Positions 52,347 through 61,164 of a stretch of DNA of 64,000 bases are shown piece after piece (the stretch's first letter is position 1; every line of letters starts with the position of its first letter). Made by a program: the position numbers and the translations under genes. The DNA comes from Myxococcales bacterium (lineage in GTDB: Bacteria > Myxococcota_A > Polyangia > Polyangiales > Ga0077539): contig JAEUKH010000046.1 in the NCBI GenBank assembly GCA_016792845.1, positions 1 to 64,000 of the forward strand, read 5' to 3'. Under the pieces are notes generated by a model that was not told where the DNA came from, did not search any database, and was given only the letters and a program-made list of their open reading frames with translations.

Positions 52347-54110
52347 ATGACTGTTTTCCTTCGACGATTCTCTGCGGGCCTGGTGGCCGCGAGTGCGCTT
52401 CTCGGGGCGATGATGCCCGCGGCAGAGGCCATCCCGCTGCTCAACGGCTTCGGCGGCCCGTCAGGATACGGCCCCGCGATGAACTGCGTGCACCCGAACG
52501 ACGACGGGTCGTGGGCCGGCGGGCCGAACGCCACCGGCGCCGCGATGGCCATCCCGATCACCACGGCCTTCCCCAACGGGATCAACTTTTACGGCGGCAA
52601 TTACCGCACGATGTTCGTGAACACGAACGGCAACATCACCTTCCGCGGGGGGCTCGGCACCTTCACGCCGATGCCCTTCCCCATCGCCGAGCAGCCGATG
52701 ATCGCGCCGTGGTGGGCCGACGTCGACACCCGCGGCGGCAGCCCCCCGACGAACAACAACATCTGCTTCTATGTCGAGCCCAACCGCGTCGTCGTGACGT
52801 GGAACATGGTGGGGTATTTCGCCTCGCACCATAACCTCCTCAACGATTTTCAGTTGATCCTCACGTCGAGCAACACCTGCTCGAACAACGGCAACTTCGA
52901 CGTCGAGTTCCGCTACAACCGCTGCCAATGGACGACGGGCGACGCCTCGGGCGGCATGGGCGGCACCGGCGGCACCCCCGCCCAGGTGGGCTTCGACGCG
53001 GGCAACCGACGTAACTTCGTGGCCCTCCCGATGTCGCGCATGGCGAGCATCCTCGACGTGTGTCGGCAGACCAACGTGCCGGGCGGCCAGCCGGGCCTCT
53101 GGCGCTTCCAGATCGTGGGCGACGGCGACATCCTCGGCTGCACCGGCGCGGGTCAGCCCTGCACCGTCCCGGGTCAGCGCGGGCTCTGCGGCCAGGGCGT
53201 CCAGGTGTGCGAGGGCATGGGCACGGTGTGTCGGCAGATCAACCAGCCGGGCCCGCGCCGCTGCAACGGCTACGACAACGACTGCGACGGCACCGTCGAC
53301 GAAGACGACTCGCTCTGTACCCGCAACCAGGTCTGCGACCGCGGCGCCTGCGTTGACCGTTGCATGGGCGAGCTCGGGTGTCTGACGGGCCGCACCTGCA
53401 CCGACCGCGGCACCTGCATCGAGACGGCGTGCATCAACGTGATGTGCCCCGAGGGGCAGCGGTGCTCGGGCGGCCAGTGCACGGGCGTCTGCGACGGCTT
53501 CTCGTGCCCGACGAGCCGCGTCTGCCGCGGCGGGCGTTGCGTCGACCCCTGCGCGGGCGTCACCTGCGGCGAGCGCGAGATCTGCGAGAACGACCCGGCC
53601 ACCAACCTCGGGCGCTGCGTGCCGGCGTGTCAGTGCCGCCCCTGCGGCCCCGGGCAGAGCTGCCAGCCCGACGGGCGCTGCGTGAGCGACCCCTGCGTGG
53701 GCGTGGTGTGTGACACGGGCCAGAGCTGCAATGAGGGCCGCTGCGTCGACAGCTGCATCGCGGGCCCTGACCAGATCCTCTGCCCGAGCGGCGAGGTGTG
53801 TGAGCGCGGCGAGTGTGTGCCGGGGCAGCGCCCCGATGCGGGCACCCCGCGGGTTGACTCGGGCACCAACGACGCCAGCGTGAGCGCCGACACGGGCATC
53901 GCGACCGACCGCGGTGTGCGGGTCGACGTGGGGCAGCGGGTCGATGTCGGGCAACCCGGCAACGATGTCGGCATCTTCGGGTCTGCCAACGAGCGTTCGG
54001 GGTGCAGCTGCGACGTCGTGGGCGTCACCGCGGCGCGCTCACGGATGGGGCTCCTCGGCCTCGCGTTCGGCGCGGTGCTCGTGCGCCGCCGTCGTCGTAA
54101 GATGGCTTGA
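52347..54110 (+). CDS. NIDO/MopE-motif surface protein with MYXO-CTERM-like tail, 587 aa
   Basis: Signal peptide ending near residue 28 (AAEA/IPLL). Residues 30-250 form a NIDO-like beta domain (INFYGGNYRTMFVNTNGNIT, IAPWWADVDTRGG). A MopE-type motif CNGYDNDCDGTVDEDDSLC (near 310) may bind metal. Cysteine modules of the form GQRCSGGQCTGVCDG fill 320-490. A D/T/V-rich linker ends in CSCDVVG, a hydrophobic helix and RRRRRK, the MYXO-CTERM pattern that anchors proteins at the cell surface. A close paralogue follows at 54184. Confidence 0.88.
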   Translation: MTVFLRRFSAGLVAASALLGAMMPAAEAIPLLNGFGGPSGYGPAMNCVHPNDDGSWAGGPNATGAAMAIPITTAFPNGINFYGGNYRTMFVNTNGNITFRGGLGTFTPMPFPIAEQPMIAPWWADVDTRGGSPPTNNNICFYVEPNRVVVTWNMVGYFASHHNLLNDFQLILTSSNTCSNNGNFDVEFRYNRCQWTTGDASGGMGGTGGTPAQVGFDAGNRRNFVALPMSRMASILDVCRQTNVPGGQPGLWRFQIVGDGDILGCTGAGQPCTVPGQRGLCGQGVQVCEGMGTVCRQINQPGPRRCNGYDNDCDGTVDEDDSLCTRNQVCDRGACVDRCMGELGCLTGRTCTDRGTCIETACINVMCPEGQRCSGGQCTGVCDGFSCPTSRVCRGGRCVDPCAGVTCGEREICENDPATNLGRCVPACQCRPCGPGQSCQPDGRCVSDPCVGVVCDTGQSCNEGRCVDSCIAGPDQILCPSGEVCERGECVPGQRPDAGTPRVDSGTNDASVSADTGIATDRGVRVDVGQRVDVGQPGNDVGIFGSANERSGCSCDVVGVTAARSRMGLLGLAFGAVLVRRRRRKMA

Positions 54111-54137
54111 TCGTTGCAGAATTCCTAAACTCTCAGT

Positions 54138-54167
54138 TTGACCCTCTCGCCGTGGCGCGCGTACTTA
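54138..54167 (+). promoter_or_regulatory. Possible promoter before the second NIDO/MopE gene
   Basis: TTGACC (54138-54143), 18 bp, TACTTA (54162-54167), then GAGGT and ATG 54184. The spacing is in range but the -10 box is poor, and a 74-bp gap separates the two paralogues. Confidence 0.25.
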
Positions 54168-54183
54168 CCCTGAGGTCATCTCG

Positions 54184-55962
54184 ATGACATTGAACATCCG
54201 TCGTATTTCTGCGGGCTTTGCGGCCGCAATGGTGCTGGTCGGCGTGGCGATCCCGTCGGCCGAGGCGATCCCACTGCTCAACGGCTTCGGCGGCCCGTCG
54301 GGCTACGGGCTCGCGCAAAACTGCGTTCACCCGAACGATGACGGGTCGTACGCCGGGGGGCCGAACGCGACCCTGGGCACGCCCGTGGCGATCCCGATTA
54401 CGACGGCCTTCCCCAATGGGCTGAACTTTTACGGCGGTAACTACCGCACGATGTACGTGAACACGAACGGCAACATCACGTTTCGCGGGGCGGTGCCGAC
54501 GTATACGCCGTCAGCCTTCCCGATCGCGAACCAGCCGATGATCGCGCCGTGGTGGGCCGATGTTGACACCCGCGGCGGCAACCCCCCGACGAACAACAAC
54601 ATCTGCTTCCACGTCGAGCCGAACCGCATCGTCGTGACGTGGAACAATGTGGGTTACTACAACTCGCACCATAACTTTCTGAACGACTTTCAGCTCGTCT
54701 TGACCTCAAGCAGCACCTGCTCGAACACGGGCAACTTCGACGTCGAGTTTCGCTACAACCGCTGCGAATGGACGACCGGCGACGCCTCGGGCGGCACCAA
54801 CGGCCGCGGCGGCACCCCCGCCCAGGTGGGCTTCGACGCGGGCAACCGCATGAACTTCGTCTCGCTCCCGATGTCGCGCATGGCGAGCATCCTCGACGTG
54901 TGTCGGCAGACCAACGTGGCGGGCGGCCAGCCGGGCCTCTGGCGCTTTCAGGTCGCGGGGGGTGAGGTCACGGGCGGCTGCACCGGCGCCGGGGTGGCCT
55001 GCACGGTGCCGAACCAGCGCGGCATTTGTGCGCAGGGCGTGCAGGTCTGCGCGGGCATGGGCACCACCTGTCGTCAGGTGAACATGCCCGGGGCGCGCCG
55101 CTGCAACGGCTACGACAACGACTGCGACGGCACCGTCGACGAAGACGACTCGCTCTGCCAGCGCAACCAGGTCTGTGACCGCGGCTCCTGCGTCGAGCGT
55201 TGCCAGGGCGAGCTCGGGTGTCTGACCGGCCGCACCTGCACCGACCGCGGCACCTGCATCGAGACGAGCTGCCTCAACGTGATGTGCCCCAGCGGGCAGC
55301 GCTGCTCGGGCGGCATGTGCGTGGGCGTCTGCGACGGCTTCTCGTGCCCCAATGGGCAGACCTGCCGCGGCGGGCGCTGCGTCGACCCCTGCGCGGGCAT
55401 CACCTGCGGCGAGCGCGAGATCTGCGAGAACGACCCGACCACCAACGTGGGCCGTTGTGTGCCAGCTTGCCAGTGCCGCCCCTGCGCGCAGGGTCAGACC
55501 TGTCAGCCCGACGGCCGCTGCGTGGCCGACGCGTGCGTGGGCGTGACCTGCCCGACGGGGCAGTACTGCAACAACGGTACGTGCCGCGACGCGTGCGAGG
55601 TGGGCCCCGATCAGCGCATCTGCCCGAGCGGCGAGGCGTGCTTGATGGGCCAGTGCACGCCCGGCGCGACGCCGGTGCGAGACGGCGGTACGGCGACCAC
55701 CGACGCGTCGAGCCGGGTCGATGTGGGGCCGCTCCCGGATACGGGGGTTCGCACCGACTCGGGGGTTCGCACCGACACGGGGGTTCGCACCGACGCGGGG
55801 CGCTCGGATGGCGGCTTCCTCACGGTGAACGATCGCTCGACCTGCACGTGCAGCACGGTGGGGGCGCGCACGTCGGGCTCGTCGAAGCTGATGGCGCTGG
55901 GGCTTAGCGTGGGCCTCGGCCTCGTGCTTCGCCGTCGCCGCAACGCGAAGAGGGCGGCGTGA
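54184..55962 (+). CDS. NIDO/MopE-motif surface protein with MYXO-CTERM-like tail, 592 aa
   Basis: Tandem duplicate of the previous gene with the same order: signal peptide ending in EAIPLLNGF, NIDO-like domain (LNFYGGNYRTMYVNTNGN), MopE motif NGYDNDCDGTVDEDD, cysteine modules and a tail. The linker before the tail carries a threefold 18-bp repeat encoding GVRTD(S/T/A), and the tail is CTCSTVG, a hydrophobic stretch and RRRRNAKR. The modules are nearly identical to those of the first gene, so the duplication is recent or kept alike by conversion. The propeller gene overlaps the stop by GTGATG. Confidence 0.88.
   Translation: MTLNIRRISAGFAAAMVLVGVAIPSAEAIPLLNGFGGPSGYGLAQNCVHPNDDGSYAGGPNATLGTPVAIPITTAFPNGLNFYGGNYRTMYVNTNGNITFRGAVPTYTPSAFPIANQPMIAPWWADVDTRGGNPPTNNNICFHVEPNRIVVTWNNVGYYNSHHNFLNDFQLVLTSSSTCSNTGNFDVEFRYNRCEWTTGDASGGTNGRGGTPAQVGFDAGNRMNFVSLPMSRMASILDVCRQTNVAGGQPGLWRFQVAGGEVTGGCTGAGVACTVPNQRGICAQGVQVCAGMGTTCRQVNMPGARRCNGYDNDCDGTVDEDDSLCQRNQVCDRGSCVERCQGELGCLTGRTCTDRGTCIETSCLNVMCPSGQRCSGGMCVGVCDGFSCPNGQTCRGGRCVDPCAGITCGEREICENDPTTNVGRCVPACQCRPCAQGQTCQPDGRCVADACVGVTCPTGQYCNNGTCRDACEVGPDQRICPSGEACLMGQCTPGATPVRDGGTATTDASSRVDVGPLPDTGVRTDSGVRTDTGVRTDAGRSDGGFLTVNDRSTCTCSTVGARTSGSSKLMALGLSVGLGLVLRRRRNAKRAA
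55741..55794 (+). repeat. Threefold 18-bp in-gene repeat
   Basis: Three copies of GGGGGTTCGCACCGAC plus two variable bases inside the linker of the second NIDO/MopE gene, coding GVRTDS, GVRTDT, GVRTDA. Slippage would change the linker length in steps of six residues. Confidence 0.8.
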
Positions 55963-56951
55963 TGCGCGGGTACCTTGGGGCCCTCGCAGGGCTCGTGGCG
56001 GTGGCGGCGGCCTTCACCGGCTGCGGCGATGACGGCTCGGCCGGCGGCGGCGGCGGCGGGGCTCCGCGCGGCACATGGCGCACGGTGAGCTCGGGCACGA
56101 TGTCAGAGCTGAAGGGCGTCTGGGGCACCGCGGGCAACAACGTGTTCGCCATCGGCGCTGACGTGATCCGTCGCTTCAACGGCACGGCGTGGGTCGCGGG
56201 GCCCGAGCTCGGGCTCACCGCCGAGGGGATGAACGGCCCGGTGCCCGCGTTCAACCTCACGGCGATCGGCGGGTTCGAAGCGGGCAACTACTTCGTCGCG
56301 GGCACCACGGTGCCTGAAGACGGCTCGGGCGACGCGGGGCTCAATCAGATTCTCAGGGTGCGCGGGGCGCAATACAGCGCCCTCTCGCCCGACACCGCCA
56401 CCACCATGACGGCGGTTTGGGGCCGCGCGGCGAATGAGGTCTGGGCCGTCGGGGGCGAGCGCGTGCTGCGCTGGGGGGGCTCTAGCTGGAGCCGCTTCTC
56501 GGCCACGGGCCTCGCCGCCGGGAGCGACCTCTACGCCGTCTGGGGCACCAGCGCTGACAACATGTATGTGTCGGGCGCGCGGGTCTATCACCTCGAAGGC
56601 GGGAGCTGGGTCGAGGTCGAATTCCCCGGGTCGAGCTATTACTTCGCGATCTGGGGCTCGTCGGCGAGCGACGTCTGGGTGCTCGGCAACGGCGCCGCCC
56701 GCCACTGGAATGGCCGCGAGTGGGAGCGCGTCTTGACCGGCACCACCGAGCCCCTCCGCGCGGCCTGGGGCAGCGCCGCGAACGACGTCTGGGCCGTCGG
56801 CGACAACGGCACCATTCTTCACTACAACGGCACGGCCTGGTCGACCATCGCGAGCAACACGCGGGTGAACCTCCGCGCGGTGTACGGGCTCGGCGCGAAC
56901 GACGTCTGGGCGGTCGGCGCCAACGGCACGACGCTGCATTACACCTACTGA
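55962..56951 (+). CDS. Beta-propeller lipoprotein with WGxxxNDVWAVG blades, 329 aa
   Basis: Lipobox FTGC near residue 20. Blades repeat the pattern L(R/K)(A/G)(V/A)WG.(A/S)..(N/D)(D/E)VWAVG..G.(I/L)..(Y/W)(N)G..W: LKGVWGTAGNNVFAIGAD, MTAVWGRAANEVWAVGGE, LYAVWGTSADNMYVSGAR, FAIWGSSASDVWVLGNG, LRAAWGSAANDVWAVGDN and LRAVYGLGANDVWAVGAN. Such propellers are common on myxobacterial surfaces. The ATG start is in the overlap with the previous gene (TGATG). Confidence 0.85.
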   Translation: MRGYLGALAGLVAVAAAFTGCGDDGSAGGGGGGAPRGTWRTVSSGTMSELKGVWGTAGNNVFAIGADVIRRFNGTAWVAGPELGLTAEGMNGPVPAFNLTAIGGFEAGNYFVAGTTVPEDGSGDAGLNQILRVRGAQYSALSPDTATTMTAVWGRAANEVWAVGGERVLRWGGSSWSRFSATGLAAGSDLYAVWGTSADNMYVSGARVYHLEGGSWVEVEFPGSSYYFAIWGSSASDVWVLGNGAARHWNGREWERVLTGTTEPLRAAWGSAANDVWAVGDNGTILHYNGTAWSTIASNTRVNLRAVYGLGANDVWAVGANGTTLHYTY

Positions 56952-57014
56952 TTCGGCCTCCTTCGCGCTTCACACGACCCCGCCCGTTGCGCTACAGCCT
57001 CGGGCGAGGTTGGT

Positions 57015-58196
57015 ATGACCCTGAGCTTCTCTCGACACACTGGTTGGGCCCTTCTGGTGGCCTTGTTCGCGGTCGGCTGCGGTGACGATTCGAGCGGCGC
57101 CGACGCGGGCGGCACGGTCATGGGCGACGGCGCGGGGGTCAGGGTCTCGATCGCGGGCACCTCGGCGTGCGCGCGCAAGACCGACGGCTCGCCGGTGTGC
57201 TGGGGGGGCAACAACGGGCAGCAGCTCGGCGACGGTTCGACCACCGATCGCAGCAGCCCCGTGGCCGTGATGGGCGTCGGGGCGGTGCGCGACGTGGCCG
57301 TCGGGGGCTTTCACGCCTGCGCGGTCTTGGCCGACGGCACGGCCCAGTGTTGGGGCACCAACCGCAACGGGCAGCTCGGCTTCGGCATGGAGATGACCCA
57401 GCCGCAGAACCCCGTGGCCGTCAGCGGCTTGACGGATGCCCGCGAAATCACAGTAGGTTTGAGCCACTCGTGTGTGGTCCGCCGCAACGGCTCGGCGTCG
57501 TGTTGGGGCGACAACAGCCTCGGCCAGGTGGGCGACGGTTCGGCGGCGGGCAACCGGGCGTTTCCGACCATGGTGGTGGGCAGCTCGGTGATGACCGATC
57601 TTGTGACCCTCGACGCGGGCAACAACCACACCTGCGCGCTGCGCGACAACGGCGGCGTGGTGTGTTGGGGGCAGGGCACGGCGGGGCAGCTCGGCAACGG
57701 GGCGCGCAACAACTCGCCGTCGAGCGTTCAGGTCTCGGGGCTCGCCGACGCGGTGGCCCTCTCGGCGGGGGGCAATCATTCGTGCGCCGTGCGTCAGGGT
57801 GGCACGGTGGTGTGCTGGGGGGCCAACACCAACGGCCAGCTCGGCGACGGCAGCATGAGCGACCGTATGGCGCCCACGCCAGTGCCGGGCATCACCGACG
57901 CCGTGAAGGTCGCCTGCGGGGCCCAGCACACCTGCGCGCTCCGCCGTGGCGGCAGCGTGCTCTGTTGGGGCTTGAACATGAACGGTCAGCTCGGCGACGC
58001 GAGCACGATGACGCGCACCGCGCCGACGCCGGTGATGGGCGTCTCGAACGCGGTGGCCGTCGCGGCCGGGCAGAATTTCTCGTGCGTGGTGCAAGGCAAC
58101 GGCACCGCGCTTTGCTGGGGCGGCAACGGCAACGGTCAGCTCGGGCGCGGCTCCTTCGGCGCGACCCCTGAGCCCGTCGCGCCGGTCGCGCTCTGA
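57015..58196 (+). CDS. RCC1-repeat lipoprotein, 393 aa
   Basis: Lipobox AVGC near residue 22. Seven RCC1-like blades with the motif (S/C)CA(V/L)(R/L)..G.(V/A).CWG.N..GQLG(D/N)G: GSPVCWGGNNGQQLGDGST, GTAQCWGTNRNGQLGFG, GSASCWGDNSLGQVGDGS, GVVCWGQGTAGQLGNGARN, GTVVCWGANTNGQLGDGSM, GSVLCWGLNMNGQLGDAST and GTALCWGGNGNGQLGRGS. This is a seven-bladed propeller. It is a surface binding scaffold; no enzyme is implied. Confidence 0.9.
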   Translation: MTLSFSRHTGWALLVALFAVGCGDDSSGADAGGTVMGDGAGVRVSIAGTSACARKTDGSPVCWGGNNGQQLGDGSTTDRSSPVAVMGVGAVRDVAVGGFHACAVLADGTAQCWGTNRNGQLGFGMEMTQPQNPVAVSGLTDAREITVGLSHSCVVRRNGSASCWGDNSLGQVGDGSAAGNRAFPTMVVGSSVMTDLVTLDAGNNHTCALRDNGGVVCWGQGTAGQLGNGARNNSPSSVQVSGLADAVALSAGGNHSCAVRQGGTVVCWGANTNGQLGDGSMSDRMAPTPVPGITDAVKVACGAQHTCALRRGGSVLCWGLNMNGQLGDASTMTRTAPTPVMGVSNAVAVAAGQNFSCVVQGNGTALCWGGNGNGQLGRGSFGATPEPVAPVAL

Positions 58197-58203
58197 TCGG
58201 GGG

Positions 58204-59166
58204 GTGCCGGTGACGCGGCCGCAGTTCGCGGTGGTGCGCGAAGACCCGCGCAGCGAGGCGACGCTCGTGGCCGAGACCGGCGCCGAGGCGGCCCTCGTGG
58301 TGGCCTCAGGGGGCTGCACCGCGCTGGCCCTGGCGCGGCACGCTCCGACCGTGCGCGTGACGGCCTTTGACGCCAACCCGGCGCAGCTCGCCCACGTCGA
58401 GGCCAAGCGGCGCGCGGTCTCGGCCATGGCCCTCGATCGCTTGAACCTCGACGACCCCGACCCCCGCGGGCTCAACGCGTGCGGGGCCTTCGAGGGGCTC
58501 TTCCGGGTGCTGTCGGCCACCCTCTCAGAGTTTGTCGCGCCCCGCGCTGCGCTGAGGGGCTTCTTCGACCTCGCGCACGACGCGCGGCGCGCCACCTTGG
58601 CCCGATGGCGCGGGTCGCCCTTCTGGAGCGTGGCCTTCGAGCTCGCCTTCTCAGACGCGATGCTCGGGGCCATGTTCGGCCCCGCCGCCACCCAGCACGC
58701 CGCGCCGGGCTCGTACCCGAGGTACTTCGAGCGACAGATCGGCGAAGGGCTCGGGCGCGCAGACGCCGACACGAACCCCTTTCTGCACCACTTGCTCTTG
58801 GGGCACTACCTCGGCCGCGCGCGACCCGATTACCTCATGCCAGGGCCCGGCAATGTTGACAGTGTGAACATGGTCGAGGGCGGCCTCGACGCGGTGCCCG
58901 AGCTCGCGCAGTACGGCCTCGTGAGCCTGTCGAACATCTTCGATTGGAGCGACGACGCGCTGGCGCACGCCTGGCTCTCGCGGCTCGCGCGCGAGGGGCA
59001 TCGGCGGGTGACGGTGTTGATCCGTCAGTTGAACAACCGCCGCGACCTCGGCCCGCTCTTGCCGCGCGGTCTGGTGATCGACGACGCGGCCGGGCGGCGC
59101 TTGCTGGCGGCCGATCGATCGCTCTTCTACGAGCGCATGGTGGTCGTGCGGCGCGAGGGGCAGTGA
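58204..59166 (+). CDS. DUF3419 family (BtaA-like SAM-dependent transferase), 320 aa
   Basis: The group includes BtaA, which moves the 3-amino-3-carboxypropyl group of S-adenosylmethionine onto diacylglycerol. The SAM-binding region is VVASGGCTALALARHAP with AFDANPAQLAHVEAKRR, and the second block is YLMPGPGNVDSVNMVEGGLD. No BtaB-like methyltransferase is adjacent. The stop overlaps the next start by GTGA, and a diiron-oxidase gene follows, so this protein probably supplies the first step of a small pathway. GTG 58204 is the chosen start. The acceptor is unknown. Confidence 0.8.
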   Translation: MPVTRPQFAVVREDPRSEATLVAETGAEAALVVASGGCTALALARHAPTVRVTAFDANPAQLAHVEAKRRAVSAMALDRLNLDDPDPRGLNACGAFEGLFRVLSATLSEFVAPRAALRGFFDLAHDARRATLARWRGSPFWSVAFELAFSDAMLGAMFGPAATQHAAPGSYPRYFERQIGEGLGRADADTNPFLHHLLLGHYLGRARPDYLMPGPGNVDSVNMVEGGLDAVPELAQYGLVSLSNIFDWSDDALAHAWLSRLAREGHRRVTVLIRQLNNRRDLGPLLPRGLVIDDAAGRRLLAADRSLFYERMVVVRREGQ

Positions 59167-60044
59167 GCCTCCGCACGGTGCGCTGTGACGCGGCCTCGCT
59201 GGCGCCCTGGGTGCCTCAGCTCCGTGCGCTTGAGGCGGCGATCGAGTACCCCCTCGACGACGGCAACGATCGCTTCACGCTCGACCACGGTCAGAGCTAT
59301 CACGGCTTCTTTTCGGCCATGGGCGAGAGCCATTTCGGGCTCACCCTCGACGCGGGGCGCGTGGTGGCGAGCCTCGCGGCGGTCGAGAAGCGCGTGGTCT
59401 TGACGGGGCACCCGCCGGTGCGGGCGCTCTACCTCGGAGACTTCAAGGCGGCGCCCACACACCGGGGCGGCGTGGGTACGCGTCCGCTGGTGGCGCGGGC
59501 GTTGCGTGAGCTGGTGTTCGACCGTCGGCTCCGTCAGACGCGCCTTCTCTTTGGGGCGGCGATGCGGGGCGCTCGGGGCGACGTGATGCGCTCGGCGGTG
59601 GGCGCTCACCCCGCGCGGCTCTTCGCGCCGTGGGCCACGCTGAGCCTGTTCTTTGTGGGCCGGGCGGCGTGGTCGCGGGTGCGCCCGCGGGCGTTGACCT
59701 GCGCGGCGGGGCCGGGCCTCGATCTCTCGCCCGACGCGCCCGAGGGCCTCGTCTCGACCGAGGGGGTGAAGTCATACCGGCTGCGCTCGACGGGGGCCTC
59801 GTGGCCGCTCCGTCACCTCGTGGTGAGGCCCGAGACGCCCGACTATGCCGAGGCCTTGGTGCGCCTGGGGCTCGGCCTCGGCGACGACGAGGTGGGCTGC
59901 TTCGCCCTCGACCTGCGCTGCGTCGACGCCCACCAATGGCTTGCCTCGCAGGGTGTCAGAGCGGGTGCGGTGTGCACCGTGTACGCTCTCGGGTGGCTGC
60001 CCTCGCGGCCCGCCTGGGTCAACCTCGCGACGTCTGAAATCTGA
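59163..60044 (+). CDS. GNAT-like acyltransferase, 293 aa
   Basis: GNAT-type protein. LYLGDFKAAPTHRGGVGTRPLVARAL carries the acyl-CoA loop (H-R-G-G-V-G-T) after a beta strand, here split as LYLGDFKAAPTHRG and GVGTRPLVARAL. The C-terminal half (ETPDYAEALVRLGLGLGDDE) is longer than a single GNAT domain, so this may be a double-domain acyl/acetyltransferase. GTG 59163 overlaps the DUF3419 stop. Next gene after 8 bp. In the cluster it could acylate the amino group of the DUF3419 product; that is inference. Confidence 0.65.
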   Translation: MSLRTVRCDAASLAPWVPQLRALEAAIEYPLDDGNDRFTLDHGQSYHGFFSAMGESHFGLTLDAGRVVASLAAVEKRVVLTGHPPVRALYLGDFKAAPTHRGGVGTRPLVARALRELVFDRRLRQTRLLFGAAMRGARGDVMRSAVGAHPARLFAPWATLSLFFVGRAAWSRVRPRALTCAAGPGLDLSPDAPEGLVSTEGVKSYRLRSTGASWPLRHLVVRPETPDYAEALVRLGLGLGDDEVGCFALDLRCVDAHQWLASQGVRAGAVCTVYALGWLPSRPAWVNLATSEI

Positions 60045-60052
60045 GCCTGACC

Positions 60053-60808
60053 ATGAAGACACTTCGATCGTTTGTTGCGGCGCTGAAGGCCGAGCTCGCG
60101 GTGCGAGACAACCCGTACTTCGCCGCGCTGCGGTCGGGCGCCTTCGCGCGCGAAGACTTCGTCGAGACGCAGGTTCAGTTTCTCTTCGCGGTGGTGTTCT
60201 TCTCGCGGCCGATGGGCGTGTTGGCGGCGCGGCTCCCGCGGCCCGAGCAGCGCCTCGCGTTGTTGAAAAACGTCTCCGAGGAGCACGGCGAGGGCGAGCT
60301 CTCGCTGAGCCACGAGCGCACGTTCTTGACGCTCCTGTCGCGCTTCGGCGTGGCCCCTGCCGAGATCGAGCGGCGGGCGCTCTGGGCCGAGGTGCGGGCC
60401 TTCAACACCGTGCTCGCGGGGCTCTGCACCCTCGACGACGTGTACACCGGGGTCGCGGCGCTGGGCATCATCGAAGACCTCTTCGCTGAGATCTCAGACG
60501 CTCTCGGGCGCGGCATCGTGCAGAACGGCTGGCTCGCAGAAGGGTCGCTGGTGCACTACGCCACCCACGAGGTGCTCGACGTCGCGCACGCCGAAGGGTT
60601 CTACGCGATCATCGCGTCGGCGTACGAGCGCCACCCGCGGGCCCGCGACCAGATCGAGCAGGGCCTGCGCCTCGGGGCGTACAGCTTCCTGCGGTTGTAC
60701 GAAGACCTCTACCGGGCGCGGGGTCGCCGGGCTGTGCGCGAGGTCAGCGGGCCGCACTCGCTCGCCGAGGGATGGTACCTCGACGCGGCGTCAGAACCGG
60801 TAGGTTGA
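60053..60808 (+). CDS. Heme-oxygenase-like diiron oxidase (HDO), CADD-like, 251 aa
   Basis: Seven-helix heme-oxygenase-like fold that binds two irons rather than heme. All six ligands of the CADD type can be placed by spacing: E80, H87 (EEHGEGELSLSHERT), E141 (VAALGIIEDLF), H172, D176 and H179 (THEVLDVAHAEGF). The group oxidises amino acids or fatty acids with O2 (CADD, UndA, SznF). The radical-site Tyr27 and Lys152 of CADD itself are not present at matching positions, so it is probably not a p-aminobenzoate synthase. Last gene of the cluster; its end overlaps the convergent VOC gene. Confidence 0.85.
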   Translation: MKTLRSFVAALKAELAVRDNPYFAALRSGAFAREDFVETQVQFLFAVVFFSRPMGVLAARLPRPEQRLALLKNVSEEHGEGELSLSHERTFLTLLSRFGVAPAEIERRALWAEVRAFNTVLAGLCTLDDVYTGVAALGIIEDLFAEISDALGRGIVQNGWLAEGSLVHYATHEVLDVAHAEGFYAIIASAYERHPRARDQIEQGLRLGAYSFLRLYEDLYRARGRRAVREVSGPHSLAEGWYLDAASEPVG

Positions 60809-61129
60809 CACGCCGACCCGGCGCTGATCGGGGTCGCGGAGGTAGCGGGTCGCGGCGGTGGCGGCCTCGATGCGAACGCCGAGGGCCGCGCAGCGCGCTT
60901 CGAACTCGGCGAGGGTGGTGTCGAGGGTGAAGGCCACGAATTCGCGCGCCTGATGAGGGTAGGGGGCCTCGTCGGGGGCGGCGTCTTCGAGCATCAGCAC
61001 GGCGTCGCCGAGGCCGAGCCAGGTGGCGTGCGGGTGCGTCGCGCGCACGGTGAGCGCGAAGACGCGCGTGTAAAAGTCTACCAGGGCGTCGCGCTGGTGG
61101 GTACGAAAGGCGAGATGGTGGAGCCGCAC
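60791..61129 (-). CDS. VOC-superfamily (glyoxalase-like) protein, 112 aa
   Basis: Single VOC module: MRLHHLAFRTHQRDALVDFY with the first metal His, HATWLGLGDAVLMLEDAA, and REFVAFTLDTTLAEFEARCA. The end ATRYLRDPDQRRVGVSTYRF contains the D-P-D-Q-R of this group. GTG 61129 is favoured because it gives the usual VOC start; TTG 61159 is possible. It is convergent with the diiron oxidase and overlaps it by 18 bp. Function not predictable (resistance, isomerase, dioxygenase). Confidence 0.8.
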   Translation of the reverse strand: MRLHHLAFRTHQRDALVDFYTRVFALTVRATHPHATWLGLGDAVLMLEDAAPDEAPYPHQAREFVAFTLDTTLAEFEARCAALGVRIEAATAATRYLRDPDQRRVGVSTYRF

Positions 61130-61164
61130 GGCGCGATCATTGCGTACCCTCGGGGCCAAGACCC

